Part shown: positions 51,418 through 61,167 of the stretch, one piece after another
How the letters are laid out: the number at the start of each line of letters is the position of its first letter
How positions within the stretch are numbered: position 1 is the stretch's first letter
Assembly (NCBI RefSeq): GCF_023101145.1
Contig: NZ_CP073714.1
Coordinates: forward strand, 558,001 to 622,000
Source: Paenibacillus pabuli
GTDB lineage: Bacteria > Bacillota > Bacilli > Paenibacillales > Paenibacillaceae
Reading direction: 5' to 3'
Length of the DNA stretch: 64,000 bases
The notes under the pieces: generated by a model
Told to the model about the DNA's origin: nothing
Seen by the model: the letters and a program-made list of their open reading frames with translations, nothing else
Databases searched by the model: none
Position numbers and translations under genes: made by a program

Positions 51418-52038
51418 ATGACAAATCAAAAATCAATCTCAGATGCTGTGAAATCCAAAAGTTCCAATCCAGTGAATCGGACCAAGGCAGTCGAAGTGGC
51501 TGCTCAGTTATTTTTGCGTCAGGGATACAGCTATGTCAGCATGGACGAGGTCGTGCGGACAAGCGGAGTATCCAAATCGAATATTTATTATCATTTCAAA
51601 AACAAGGAGGAATTGCTCCAGGCCGTAGTGCAATACTGGATTGCCCAGTATGAATCGCAGCTCTACCTGCTGCTCAGTCAGCGTGAACGAGGTGTGGAAG
51701 AACGGATCTATTCATTCATGGCATTACTGTCCGCAGGCATGGAAGGGCGCGATTATAAAGGAAGTTGTCCGTTTATTACATTGTATATGCAGACACCAGC
51801 CAGCGCACCCGAAGTGAAAGAAAGCATAGCCCGCTTTTTCCGTGAGCTGCAGCCGATGATGGAGAAGTTGTTGCAGCAAGGGCTGGATCGGGGCGAATTT
51901 CGTAAAGGGATTGAGCCGGGACCTGCCGCTGCGTTATTTATTGCAGCTCTGGAGGGTTCACTCGTACTTGCCGAGACTGCGCGCGACATAGGAATTATTG
52001 AACAGTCAGCACGTACATTTTGTCAGATGCTTCGGTGA
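51418..52038 (+). CDS. TetR/AcrR family transcriptional regulator
   Basis: A 206-aa regulator. N-terminal helix-turn-helix: TKAVEVAAQLFLRQGYSYVSMDEVVRTSGVSKSNIYYHFKNKEEL (TetR signature with YYHFKNKEELL). The C-terminal part has a YKGSCPFITLYMQTP stretch and ends with helices forming the dimer and ligand pocket, of the TetR_C family seen in fatty-acid or drug-responsive repressors. Two matching palindromes flank it, one over its own promoter and one before the SDR-hydrolase fusion gene, so it very likely represses both. The ATG at 51418 is almost leaderless. Confidence 0.88.
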   Translation: MTNQKSISDAVKSKSSNPVNRTKAVEVAAQLFLRQGYSYVSMDEVVRTSGVSKSNIYYHFKNKEELLQAVVQYWIAQYESQLYLLLSQRERGVEERIYSFMALLSAGMEGRDYKGSCPFITLYMQTPASAPEVKESIARFFRELQPMMEKLLQQGLDRGEFRKGIEPGPAAALFIAALEGSLVLAETARDIGIIEQSARTFCQMLR

Positions 52039-52061
52039 ACGAAGCTCTTTTTTTGAGTTAA

Positions 52062-52083
52062 TTTAGTACTGTGTGGTACTAAA
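52062..52083 (+). promoter_or_regulatory. Operator 2 of the TetR regulator
   Basis: TTTAGTAC-tgtgtg-GTACTAAA, a perfect 8-bp inverted repeat with a 6-bp gap, 58 bp before the fusion gene start. It shares its core with operator 1 at 51396-51415. Confidence 0.8.
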
Positions 52084-52140
52084 AAATACAATGTGCAGCA
52101 TGCAGTATTAAATACAGAATACTAAGAGGAGAGATTAGAA

Positions 52141-54090
52141 ATGAGTGTACATAATGAATCCACCACTATTTTAATGACAGGCAGTACCGGATTTATAGGC
52201 AAAGAGGCAGTAAAACAGCTTGGGGACAGTGAAGCACAATTATTGCTGCTTGTACGCTCTGAATCCAGAGCAAGGACGGTTCTGAATGCATACGGAGTAA
52301 CGGACTTTAGGCACATTACTTTTATTCAGGGGGATTTGTCGGCCCTTGGTCTGGGGCTGAACCAAGCAGATCGTGAACGTGCTCTTCAGGCCAATATCAT
52401 TATACATGCAGGTGGAACAATGGATGTCACGTTGCAGCCGAAGGTGGCAGAACAGATTTTTATGAATGGGGCAAGAGAGATTGCCAAACTGGCTGAGGAA
52501 ATTCAGCGTACACACGGATTGAGGCATTTTATCCATGTCGTCGGTTTTATGAGTCCGTATGGGAGGGAGGATTCTCCGTCCATATCTTCAGTCAATGAAG
52601 ATGTTGGGGATAAGTCGGGCAGGCACAAGTTATGGATTAGCAAAGCGTTCCACTCCGAAAGCGCTTATGAGCATATGAAATTTGAAGCGGATCGTTATAT
52701 TCGACAACACGCCGAACAACATGCGTATGCTTTATCGGTGGTAAACCCCAGTACGGTCGTCGGTCCACATCCGACAGGTGCTACCGAACAAACGGGCGGG
52801 ATTGGCATGATGATACAGGCGATGAGAAGAGGGAGAATGCCGGTGATTCCTGGTGGTCTGCAGCACTGGTTGCCACTCGTCTCCAATGACGTGGTTGCAC
52901 AGACCCTTGTTTTTCTGACGAGGGACAGCAATCCTTCCGGCGGTACTTATCCCTTGTTATCCAGAAAATCGGACAGCCCGGATATGAAGGAACTGATTCG
53001 GTTGCTGGCAGCAGAACTGGATGTAGCGGCACCGCGATGGTCAGTGCCTCTGCCCATGATCCATGCAGCCATGAAGGCTGGTGGCACAAAGATCAGCGGA
53101 ATACCGCCAGAATCCATTGCGTTTATTACGAAACAGGATTTTGAAGTGCAGCAGACGGAGCGGTTATTTGAGCGAATGGGCAAAAGGTTGCCTGAGGTTA
53201 GCGAGCTATTGCCTTACGTGACAGCTGATTTGGACTATCGTTTCAGCTATCCTTCACAGAATGATCTGCCTCAGGGCTGGACTCGGACACGCGTAGGTGT
53301 TCTGGCGGCGCTGATGCATGAAGGTCAGGGGGACCCCTGGGTGATTGTGCATGGTTTGATGAGCAGTGCTGACGATATGATGGGCCTGGGAGATGCGTTA
53401 TGGAGTATGACGGGAAATCCGGTATGGCTTGTGGATCTTGCCGGATTTGGACGTTCCCCGGTTCAGCGGAACAAGGAAAGAGGGACGGCCTTTCAAGGGC
53501 AGGTCAAAGCGGTGCGTAGTGTACTGGATGAGGTACAAGGTCCGGTCAAACTAGTAGGGCATTCTGTTGGAGCGGCTATCGTCGCGGTGGCCATGCAGGA
53601 GAGTGGGCGTCAAAATATTCAGCTTGCCATGCTTCAGCCGGTATGGGGTGGAGCAAGGGACGGAAGGCAGCGCTTGGTCTCAAGCTTCCCGAGAAGATTG
53701 CTGCGAGGATTGTTGTCGCGGATGACTCCTCAGCAAGTAGCCGCGCAGCTAAAAAGAGCAGAAGCGTCGGAGACCCATCCAACAATGCTTGAGGATTATG
53801 CGAGGAGAGCCTCTTCCGGTTTGAAATCTCCACGCATCGCAGGAGCGAATGCTGATTTGCTTCACTGGATACAGTCCCATTCAGCCAATAAAGTGCTGCA
53901 GACAAGTGTGAGTGCGGAGGCGAACCACACACTCGTGGTTTGGGGGATAAATGATCAGGGATACTCACGCCCCGAAAATATTCATTCATTGGTTCAACAT
54001 GTGGAACTCCCCTATGGGCATCAATTCCCATTGTTTCATGCCAATGAAACGGCCTCACTGCTTGTGAATTGGCAAATGAAGAGACAGTAA
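52141..54090 (+). CDS. Fusion of extended SDR (male-sterility type) and alpha/beta-hydrolase
   Basis: A 649-aa two-domain protein. Residues 1-360: extended SDR with TILMTGSTGFIGKEAVKQL (cofactor loop), IIIHAGGTMDV, YEHMKFEADRYIRQ (Tyr/Lys pair) and LSVVNPSTVVGPHPTG, resembling NAD-binding domains of fatty-acyl reductases. Residues about 385-645: alpha/beta hydrolase with WVIVHGLMSS (oxyanion), VKLVGHSVGAAIVAV (Ser nucleophile), and a final HQFPLFHANE with the His. The combination suggests reductive and hydrolytic steps on one ester or thioester, but the substrate is unknown. It is preceded by AGAGGAGAG and controlled by the TetR operator at 52062. Confidence 0.82.
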   Translation: MSVHNESTTILMTGSTGFIGKEAVKQLGDSEAQLLLLVRSESRARTVLNAYGVTDFRHITFIQGDLSALGLGLNQADRERALQANIIIHAGGTMDVTLQPKVAEQIFMNGAREIAKLAEEIQRTHGLRHFIHVVGFMSPYGREDSPSISSVNEDVGDKSGRHKLWISKAFHSESAYEHMKFEADRYIRQHAEQHAYALSVVNPSTVVGPHPTGATEQTGGIGMMIQAMRRGRMPVIPGGLQHWLPLVSNDVVAQTLVFLTRDSNPSGGTYPLLSRKSDSPDMKELIRLLAAELDVAAPRWSVPLPMIHAAMKAGGTKISGIPPESIAFITKQDFEVQQTERLFERMGKRLPEVSELLPYVTADLDYRFSYPSQNDLPQGWTRTRVGVLAALMHEGQGDPWVIVHGLMSSADDMMGLGDALWSMTGNPVWLVDLAGFGRSPVQRNKERGTAFQGQVKAVRSVLDEVQGPVKLVGHSVGAAIVAVAMQESGRQNIQLAMLQPVWGGARDGRQRLVSSFPRRLLRGLLSRMTPQQVAAQLKRAEASETHPTMLEDYARRASSGLKSPRIAGANADLLHWIQSHSANKVLQTSVSAEANHTLVVWGINDQGYSRPENIHSLVQHVELPYGHQFPLFHANETASLLVNWQMKRQ

Positions 54091-54329
54091 ACATCGAATT
54101 GAGGTATACAGTCCCAAATTACAGAATAATCATGGCACTCCATAATAAAATGTTAAATTATATTACACATATAGTTAGATTAGATGAATAATAACGTTAT
54201 TTTCCCTCCTTTTTATACTTGTCGCACAATAAAACGATGCTCATTTTGGCAAGACAGTACATTGTGACTCTCTTCCGAACTGCGATAGACTTGATTTCAA
54301 GATCAACAGCTAAGAGGAGGATGTGTACG

Positions 54330-55280
54330 ATGCCACTTCAAAAAACGTTATTGGCACTGGACGCGCTGGACAGCGCTTATGTAAATGGTGAGAGTGTAAA
54401 ACAATTATTTGTTCAATATCCACAGGTTTCCGTTGAAGTGCTTACGGTACAAGGGGAAAAAGGAAGTACGGATTTTGTTAAAATAATCATCCCTGGTACG
54501 GAAGGCAAGTTGTCCGGAGGACAGGCGCCTACGATGGGGATCGTCGGACGGCTGGGTGGAATTGGTGCCCGTCCAACACGCATCGGACTCGTGTCGGATG
54601 CCGATGGCGCCGTCGCTGCTGTTGCAGCAGGACTAAAACTTGCGGATATGCAGACCAAAGGTGACTCGCTCAAGGGGGATGTCATTGTGACGACACATAT
54701 TTGTCCAGATGCCCCTACTCTTCCGCATGAACCGGTTGATTTTATGGACTCTCCGGTCGACATTTTGCAAATGAACGAACATGAGGTTCTGCCTGAGATG
54801 GAAGCCATCTTGTCCATTGATACCACCAAAGGAAACCGGGTGATTAACCATAAAGGAATCGCCATTTCACCAACGGTGAAAGAGGGATACATTTTACGGG
54901 TGAGCGATGATTTGCTCCGAATCATGGAGATGACTACAGGGCAGCTGCCTGTGACTTTCCCAATCACGACGCAGGATATTACGCCTTATGGCAATGACTT
55001 ATACCATATCAATTCCATTTTGCAGCCAGCGGTGGCTACACATGCTCCCGTTGTAGGCGTAGCTATAACAGCTCAATCTGCAGTTCCGGGATGTGGCACG
55101 GGGGCGAGCCATGAAGTTGATATTGCAAGCGCGGTTCGTTTGGTAGTGGAGACAGCCAAGGAATTCACGAATGGTACCTGCTCGTTCTACAATGTGGAGG
55201 AATATAACCTGATCACTCGTCTGTATGGTTCCATGAAAGTGCTTCAGACCCCGGGGATACAAGTGGCTCCGTCTGCATAG
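54330..55280 (+). CDS. DUF1177 domain protein
   Basis: A 316-aa protein matching the uncharacterised DUF1177 family: a conserved LLALDALDSAYVNGESVKQLF start, TMGIVGRLGGIGARPTRIGLVSDADGAVAA, VTTHICPDAPTLPHEPV, and GCGTGASHEVDIASAVRLV near the end. The GLVSDADGAV and HICPD blocks suggest a metal- or nucleotide-binding site, but I know of no shown activity. It heads a run of genes with AroM, an M29 aminopeptidase and a racemase, so it should take part in the same pathway. Start at 54330 is 9 nt after AGAGGAGG. Confidence 0.85.
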   Translation: MPLQKTLLALDALDSAYVNGESVKQLFVQYPQVSVEVLTVQGEKGSTDFVKIIIPGTEGKLSGGQAPTMGIVGRLGGIGARPTRIGLVSDADGAVAAVAAGLKLADMQTKGDSLKGDVIVTTHICPDAPTLPHEPVDFMDSPVDILQMNEHEVLPEMEAILSIDTTKGNRVINHKGIAISPTVKEGYILRVSDDLLRIMEMTTGQLPVTFPITTQDITPYGNDLYHINSILQPAVATHAPVVGVAITAQSAVPGCGTGASHEVDIASAVRLVVETAKEFTNGTCSFYNVEEYNLITRLYGSMKVLQTPGIQVAPSA

Positions 55281-55376
55281 TTCTATTCGAGAAGTTCACA
55301 ATTGAAGCGACGGATGAAAAAGCTATTGTAAACCAGCATGGCACATACGGGGATCTGATATGTAGGAGGAAATAAG

Positions 55377-56048
55377 ATGATCAAGCAGCTTGGCATGATT
55401 ACGATTGGACAAGCTCCGCGCACCGATGTTGCGCCTGTCATAGAAAAGTATTTGGAGGGACGGGCGGAGCTCATTCAAGTCGGAGTATTGGACGGCTTGT
55501 CAGCCGCTCAGATTACTGCGCTGGCACCGGAGCCTGGTGATTACGTGCTAACTTCCCGGCTGCAGGATGGCAGTGCGGCCATCGTATCCCGTGAAAAAAT
55601 AAGGCCGATTCTGGAACGGAAAATCCGAGAGTTTGAAGCTTTGAATGTCCCCAATATTCTGTTGCTGTGCACAGGTTCATTTCCGGGCTTGCGTTCAGCC
55701 AAGGTGCACCTTATTGAGCCTGACCGCATCGTTCCTCCAGCCGTACAGGCCCTGGCCGATGGCCGCCGCCTTGGGCTGATCGGGCCGTTGCCAGAACAAG
55801 CGGGACAGCTTGATCTGAAGTTCTCCTCCCTGGTTCAGCCCGCGTTTGCTGCTGCTTCTCCCTATACATCCGGCGAATCTGAATTCCGTCAGGCTGCCGA
55901 ATCCTTGAAGGGGCGTGTTGAACTCATTTTACTGGACTGCATGGGGTATGATGAGCGCCACCGTCAATGGGTTGCCGATGCCAGCGAAGGAATCCCGGTC
56001 ATTTTGTCGAATGCTCTAATGGGTAAGTTAGTAGCGGAAATGGTCTGA
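55377..56048 (+). CDS. AroM family protein
   Basis: A 223-aa protein of the AroM family: LGMITIGQAPRTDVAPVI at the start, IQVGVLDGLSAAQITALAPEPGDYVLTSRL, ILLLCTGSFPGL (a Cys-Thr-Gly motif of the Asp/Glu-racemase fold), VQALADGRRLGLIGPLPEQ, and LILLDCMGYDE. AroM was named for its place in the aro regulon of E. coli; activity is unknown, but the fold and Cys motifs look racemase-like. The neighbouring racemase at 57246 shares this logic. AGGAGG precedes the ATG. Confidence 0.88.
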   Translation: MIKQLGMITIGQAPRTDVAPVIEKYLEGRAELIQVGVLDGLSAAQITALAPEPGDYVLTSRLQDGSAAIVSREKIRPILERKIREFEALNVPNILLLCTGSFPGLRSAKVHLIEPDRIVPPAVQALADGRRLGLIGPLPEQAGQLDLKFSSLVQPAFAAASPYTSGESEFRQAAESLKGRVELILLDCMGYDERHRQWVADASEGIPVILSNALMGKLVAEMV

Positions 56049-56068
56049 CATTAGGAGGAGACGAACAC

Positions 56069-57022
56069 ATGAATCAGCAACGAATTGACGTCAGTAAAAA
56101 TGTTTTGGTGGAATGCCTTGGACTTCGCAGTGGTGAAACGCTGGCTGTTGTGGCGGATGATGCCAAGAGAGAACTGGCCGAATCCATATATGAGGCAGGC
56201 AAGGCACTGGGAGCAGATGCAGTGCTTATGGTGATGAAAGAACGAAGCAAATCCGGTGAAGAACCCCCTGCACCGATTGCGGAAGCAATGAAGCGTGCAG
56301 ATGTTGCTGTATGCGTAACCCGTTATTCACTAACCCATACACAGGCGCGTAAACAGGCAGCAGCTGCTGGAACCCGCGTAGCCACGATGCCGGGTATGAC
56401 GGACGATATGTTCATGAATGGTGCCATTACCGCAGAATATCCCAAAGTGAAGGCTTTGACGGATAAGGTTACGGCCATGCTGACTGCAGGAAGCCGTGTC
56501 CGCATTGAGAAAGATGGACATCAGCTGGCATTCTCAATACAGGAGCGTAATGGTGTGCCGAGCACAGGCATGTATCTCAATCCGGGGGAGTCAGGAAATT
56601 TGCCTTCCGGTGAAGCTTACATCGCTCCTGTTGAGGGCATTGGCGAGGGTGAAATCCTTGTGGATGGCTCAATTGCAGGAATAGGTGCAATTAGTGAACC
56701 TGTATTATTAACGATTAGAGAAGGTCGTCTTGTTTCGGCAAGCGGCTCAGAAGGAGACAAGCTGTTAACCATGCTGGGCGAAGGTGATGGTCGAATTCTT
56801 GGTGAATTTGGTATTGGTACCAATGACAAGGCTCGAATCACAGGAGTTGTCCTGGAGGACGAGAAAGTCTACGGTACCATTCATGTTGCGTTCGGCAGTA
56901 ATAATACCTTTGGTGGCACAGTTGCAGCGGGTGTTCATATTGATGCCGTGGTGCAAAAGCCGGATGTATACATTGATGATGTGCTTATTATGCGTCAGGG
57001 TGAACTGCTTGATCGGGAATAG
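56069..57022 (+). CDS. M29-type aminopeptidase
   Basis: A 317-aa metallo-aminopeptidase related to family M29 (AmpS/aminopeptidase T). Recognisable parts: SGNLPSGEAYIAPVEG (metal-ligand Glu), GEFGIGTNDKARITG (second Glu), GTIHVAFGSNNTFGG (His) and GVHIDAVVQKPDVYIDD (His/Asp). It is about 90 residues shorter than classical M29 enzymes, as in a shorter subgroup. It should remove N-terminal residues from short peptides. Starts 20 bp after aroM, so co-transcribed. Confidence 0.82.
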   Translation: MNQQRIDVSKNVLVECLGLRSGETLAVVADDAKRELAESIYEAGKALGADAVLMVMKERSKSGEEPPAPIAEAMKRADVAVCVTRYSLTHTQARKQAAAAGTRVATMPGMTDDMFMNGAITAEYPKVKALTDKVTAMLTAGSRVRIEKDGHQLAFSIQERNGVPSTGMYLNPGESGNLPSGEAYIAPVEGIGEGEILVDGSIAGIGAISEPVLLTIREGRLVSASGSEGDKLLTMLGEGDGRILGEFGIGTNDKARITGVVLEDEKVYGTIHVAFGSNNTFGGTVAAGVHIDAVVQKPDVYIDDVLIMRQGELLDRE

Positions 57023-57081
57023 TGCAATATGATGGTGGCAAAACCCTATGTTCAATTGATGTGCGAGAGCGTGTGCACAAC

Positions 57082-57227
57082 ATATCCACAATGGGGGATT
57101 AAGGTGTAAATCACGCGGTAAGTTTGGGGACAAATACACAACATATTCACAATATATTAAGGTATATCCACAAAATTGAGGGTAACTATCAACAGTTTGT
57201 GGGTAACATATGCACAAGATATCCACA
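57082..57227. repeat. Five spaced ATATNCACA words before the racemase gene
   Basis: ATATCCACA at 57082, ATATTCACA at 57143, ATATCCACA at 57164, ATATGCACA at 57208 and ATATCCACA at 57219, all in the same orientation. They resemble weak DnaA boxes (TTATNCACA). The last one ends 18 bp before the racemase start codon. Confidence 0.6.
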
Positions 57228-57245
57228 ACCTGGGGAGGAATACCG

Positions 57246-57884
57246 ATGTTGGGTCTTATCCGAGTGATTACGCTTCATCAGGAAGCGGATATCCACAGAC
57301 ACGGGGCATTGATTGAAGAGCGATATGGCATGCGGGTTCACAGTCGCTGCATTCCTGATCAACCACTGGGTGTATATGATCAGGCTACAGAGCTTGAAGC
57401 GATACCCAAAATTGTGGATTTGGCGCGGGAACTGGAGCAGGAGGGCTGTACTTCCATAGGAATCAGTTGTGCAGCTGACCCGGGTCTTGCAGAAATGCGT
57501 GCCGCTGTTCACATCCCGGTCTATGGTGCGGGGTCATGTGCCGCCCATCTTGCACTCACTTCAGCAGAACGAGTAGGTGTACTAACCATTCTGGAGGAAG
57601 TGCCTATCCTGATTCGAGAAATACTGGGCGATGCATACATCGGGATGAGGCGTCCCGAAGGTGTGGTAACCACACTGGATCTCAACACGCCACAGGGGAG
57701 AATTGCAGCTATGGAAGCCGCCAGAAAACTGAAAGCAGAAGGTGCCGAATCCGTTGTACTTGCGTGTACCGGTTTTGCGACGATGGGTTTCGCCATGGAT
57801 GTGGAAAAAGAACTGCATATTCGGGCACTTGATCCAATTTATTCATTGGGAGCCGCTGTTTCTGTTTCTGCATCCAATGTCTAG
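57246..57884 (+). CDS. Asp/Glu/hydantoin racemase family protein
   Basis: A 212-aa racemase-fold protein. Two Cys catalytic motifs are seen: GISCAADPG (about residue 75) and VVLACTGFATMG (about 182), the pair used by aspartate/glutamate and hydantoin racemases to pull the alpha proton from either side. The second half also has GAGSCAAHLALTSAERVGVLT. The ATG 57246 is 8 nt after GGGGAGG. It is the last gene of the DUF1177-AroM-aminopeptidase run, so a D-amino-acid or hydantoin-containing peptide may be the substrate. Confidence 0.88.
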   Translation: MLGLIRVITLHQEADIHRHGALIEERYGMRVHSRCIPDQPLGVYDQATELEAIPKIVDLARELEQEGCTSIGISCAADPGLAEMRAAVHIPVYGAGSCAAHLALTSAERVGVLTILEEVPILIREILGDAYIGMRRPEGVVTTLDLNTPQGRIAAMEAARKLKAEGAESVVLACTGFATMGFAMDVEKELHIRALDPIYSLGAAVSVSASNV

Positions 57885-57960
57885 CCAGTGTAATGGCAGA
57901 AGTTTTATTACGGATATAGTTTTGAATCAAGGGTTGCTTTGCTGTTTTTTCAATTTTAGA

Positions 57961-57998
57961 CGCCGATGCAATGGTGAATAATTGCATCGGCGTTATTT
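57961..57998 (+). terminator. Terminator after the racemase gene
   Basis: CGCCGATGCAAT-ggtgaata-ATTGCATCGGCG, a perfect 12-bp stem followed by TTATTTGT. Confidence 0.9.
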
Positions 57999-58250
57999 GT
58001 GTTGGATGGGTGTGGCGGGTTTGGGGAAACAAAGAACGTAAGGATAGATGGAACTGTGGATAATTTTTTTTGGGTGACGCGATAAAGTGATACATTTATT
58101 TTCTGGTTTATTTAGTGCTAGTAACAACGGTAAATCGATATTCCATTCGATCTGAATCATCCGGAACATACAAATACCACAGAAATTCCCGTTTTTTTTG
58201 ATCAGATTGTCTGGTAAACTATCCAAAAAAATTAGATACAGTATGCAAGA

Positions 58251-59819
58251 ATGATTTGCAAATCTGGCTCAGGGTGGTCGATCGGCTTGAAAACGACAGG
58301 TATAACATTGAAAGAACTGTTGAATATTCCTATACTTAGCAAGGCGAAAGTCATCAGCGGGCATCAAGGATTGGATCGGGTTGTGCGGTTCGTGGATATT
58401 ATGGAGGTGCCCGATCTGCAAGGTTGGTTGCGGGAAGGCATGCTTATGCTGACGACAGCCTATTCAATTCGTGATAATCCCGGCTTGCTCGGAGAACTGA
58501 TCTATACGCTTAATGAAGCGGGGGCGGCTGCTTTGGCCATCAAGCCTGCGCGTTTCCTCAAGAAAATCCCCATGGAAGCCGTTGCAGCCAGCAATGACTG
58601 CGGTCTGCCCATCATTGAAATTCCTCCGGAGATACCTTACATGGATATTACGCAACCTGTTATGGAGTTAGTGTTGGATCGACAGGCTGCTCTGCTCCGC
58701 AAGTCAGAAGAAGTATATCGAACACTGATGACCATGGTACTTGAAAACAGTGGGATCCAGGCCGTAGGGGACAACGTGGCCGAATTGCTTCAGGCCCCCG
58801 TAGGTGTTATCGATAATGTGGGGCAGATGATCGTGTCTTCACCGCCGGATTATGACTGGAAGAAGGCTGGGGACCCACTCGTATGGGAAATAAATCTGGA
58901 TCGGCGGAAGGTTGCCAGATTGCTGGTGGACAAGGACTCCTTGGATGAGATGGAACAAGTCGGAATTGAACAGGCCAGACTGGTACTATCCTTGGAATTG
59001 ATGAGAAACAAAGTTGCGGAAGATACCGAGTTGCGCCTTCGGGGCAACTTCATTGACGAACTTCTGACACCGCCACTGTTATTGCCGCACGAGGCTGAAT
59101 CGAGAGGCCGGAAGCTCGGGATGAATCCGGAGCATTTATGGGAAGTTGCAGTCATGGAAGGAGAGACGGCTCCTGACGAAGATCTGTTGTCCGAATTGCT
59201 TGCACTGGAAGCCAGAAAACGGAGGGTTGCGCCTCATATTGAGTTCCGCACTAACAGGGCTGTGCTCTTTTTGCCTACACCGGAATCCCGGGATGCGGCA
59301 TGGATGGATGATGTTCCATCCTGGACGGATACCATCGGGCTATGGCTCGAAGATCCGGCCAACAAACTTGGGCAGTTCAGGGCAGGCGTGGGCACCCGGG
59401 TTCCACTTTGGAACATGCATCAAAGCTATGGCGAGGCCAGAAATGCCCTGATGGTTTCGTCCCGTTTGTCGGGCGGACGCACAACTCGTTTTGAAGATGT
59501 GGAGGTATATCATTTGCTGAGCGAAACGGCGAATGATCCGGGATTTGCGGCACTGTTTGAGCGGAAGCTGGGAAAATTGCGCGCATATGATGATGAACAC
59601 AGTGGTGATTTGTTGCGGACTTTTTTTTACTACCTAGAGAGTCGGGGGAGCCTGATCGAGACAGCTAATCGCCTTTATATTCACCGGAACTCCGTGAAAT
59701 ATCGACTGGAGCGAATTCGAGACATTACGGGCTTCGACCTGAACCACCCGCGTGAACAATTTGTCTGTCATCTGTGTCTGGTGTACTACTACATGAAGCA
59801 GGATAAACAAGAGGTGTAG
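58251..59819 (+). CDS. PucR family transcriptional regulator
   Basis: A 522-aa regulator. Residues 10-135 form the PucR N-domain (TLKELLNIPILSKAKVISG, LVDIMEVPDLQ-like VRFVDIMEVPDLQGWLREGM, DCGLPIIEIP), then a GAF-like middle, and a C-terminal PucR helix-turn-helix: LLRTFFYYLESRGSLIETA, LYIHRNSVKYRLERIRDITG. PucR proteins control purine, amino-acid and dipeptide catabolism. The ATG at 58251 lacks a ribosome site; TTG 58287 has a GGGTGG 9 nt upstream and could be the true start. It sits between the racemase and the peptide ABC transporter and probably controls both. Confidence 0.9.
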   Translation: MICKSGSGWSIGLKTTGITLKELLNIPILSKAKVISGHQGLDRVVRFVDIMEVPDLQGWLREGMLMLTTAYSIRDNPGLLGELIYTLNEAGAAALAIKPARFLKKIPMEAVAASNDCGLPIIEIPPEIPYMDITQPVMELVLDRQAALLRKSEEVYRTLMTMVLENSGIQAVGDNVAELLQAPVGVIDNVGQMIVSSPPDYDWKKAGDPLVWEINLDRRKVARLLVDKDSLDEMEQVGIEQARLVLSLELMRNKVAEDTELRLRGNFIDELLTPPLLLPHEAESRGRKLGMNPEHLWEVAVMEGETAPDEDLLSELLALEARKRRVAPHIEFRTNRAVLFLPTPESRDAAWMDDVPSWTDTIGLWLEDPANKLGQFRAGVGTRVPLWNMHQSYGEARNALMVSSRLSGGRTTRFEDVEVYHLLSETANDPGFAALFERKLGKLRAYDDEHSGDLLRTFFYYLESRGSLIETANRLYIHRNSVKYRLERIRDITGFDLNHPREQFVCHLCLVYYYMKQDKQEV

Positions 59820-59945
59820 GTCCTGCCAATCGAATGCTTGCTTCTACACAACATCAACAAAGGACGAGATGGTAGATATAGGTCGAAAAATAGCGAACTA
59901 TGTCTTAGAGTGTAATTTAACATGACATAAATAAGAGACATTAGT

Positions 59946-59977
59946 GCACAATCGACAAACGGTTGTGCTTTTTTTTA
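59946..59977 (+). terminator. Terminator after the PucR gene
   Basis: GCACAATCG-acaaa-CGGTTGTGC stem followed by eight T. The other parts of the gap 59820-60129 hold no gene I can support. Confidence 0.88.
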
Positions 59978-60129
59978 GCTAAAAGGGACGTAGTTCGACG
60001 CTCAAATTCTAGGTAAAATTAGCACAATTACAAAGAAGAGACGATGTACAGACAAGTTTCTCAAACTGTGCCGTCCACAGAGAACCGTAAAACAGCAAGT
60101 GAGACATCAGAGTTAAAGGGGTTGATCGA

Positions 60130-61140
60130 TTGTTTGCTTACACGCTCCGAAGGCTGCTGCAGATGATTCCGGCGCTGCTCGGCATTGTGGTGATTACCTT
60201 CATCCTGTCCCGCGTTCTTCCGGGAGATCCCGCCATCGTCATGGCTGGCGAACAGGCCACGGATGATGTCATTGCCAAAATCCGAATGGACATGGGATTG
60301 GACAAGCCGTTATTTGTACAGTTTTTTAGTTACGTGGGACAGCTGTTTCAAGGGAATCTGGGATTTGCCTATCATACTGGTCATACGGTGCTGAGTGATT
60401 TCGCTACCCGCTTTCCGGCCACCATTGAGCTGACGCTGGCCAGTGTCATTATAGCCATCTGTGTTGCAATTCCGGTGGGCATTATCGCTGCTACCCGGAA
60501 AGAATCCTTCGTTGACCACATTTCCAGAGTGTTCTCACTGATTGGAGCATGTGTGCCAATCTTCTGGCTGGGGCTGCTGTTTATTTACATCTTCTATTCC
60601 ATCCTCGGCTGGGCTCCAGCTCCAATGGGACGCATCAGCGGAGAACTCAATCCACCGACACATATCACCGGATTGTACGTGATAGATAGTCTGATGACGG
60701 GGGATATGGTTGCACTCAAAAGCAGTCTTGCGCATTTGCTGCTCCCGGCTATCTGTCTGAGCACAGGGACAATGGCGATTGTGGCGCGTATGACCAGGTC
60801 CAGCATGCTGGAAGTCATCGGACAGGATTATGTGCGTACCGCACGAGCCAAGGGCTTGAGCGAAACGGCAGTCGTCGGCAAACACTCCCTGATCAATGCC
60901 CTGATCCCCACGTTGACCGTACTTGGCCTTCAGTTTGGCGGATTGCTCGGCGGTGCAGTAATCACGGAAACGATCTTTTCCTGGCCCGGTGTCGGCGGTT
61001 ATGTCACAGATTCGATTCTGGCTGCCGATTATGCACCAATTCAGGCATTCACACTGGTAAGTGCCATTCTGTTCAGCTTTATCAATCTGGCGGTGGATCT
61101 GGTCTATGGATTGATTGATCCACGAATCCGTTATGAATAG
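60130..61140 (+). CDS. Dipeptide-type ABC transporter permease, DppB/OppB-like
   Basis: A 336-aa permease with six helices. Start sequence FAYTLRRLLQMIPALLGIVVITF, then RVLPGDPAIVMAG, and the EAA-type loop DYVRTARAKGLSETAVVGKHSLINALIPT are the DppB signature. TTG start at 60130, 9 nt after AAAGGGG. It forms the channel with the next gene product and imports short peptides. ATPase genes are not in the window; they may follow to the right. Confidence 0.92.
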   Translation: MFAYTLRRLLQMIPALLGIVVITFILSRVLPGDPAIVMAGEQATDDVIAKIRMDMGLDKPLFVQFFSYVGQLFQGNLGFAYHTGHTVLSDFATRFPATIELTLASVIIAICVAIPVGIIAATRKESFVDHISRVFSLIGACVPIFWLGLLFIYIFYSILGWAPAPMGRISGELNPPTHITGLYVIDSLMTGDMVALKSSLAHLLLPAICLSTGTMAIVARMTRSSMLEVIGQDYVRTARAKGLSETAVVGKHSLINALIPTLTVLGLQFGGLLGGAVITETIFSWPGVGGYVTDSILAADYAPIQAFTLVSAILFSFINLAVDLVYGLIDPRIRYE

Positions 61141-61167
61141 GGCCGCCGCGAAAGGAGGAGTACCGCT

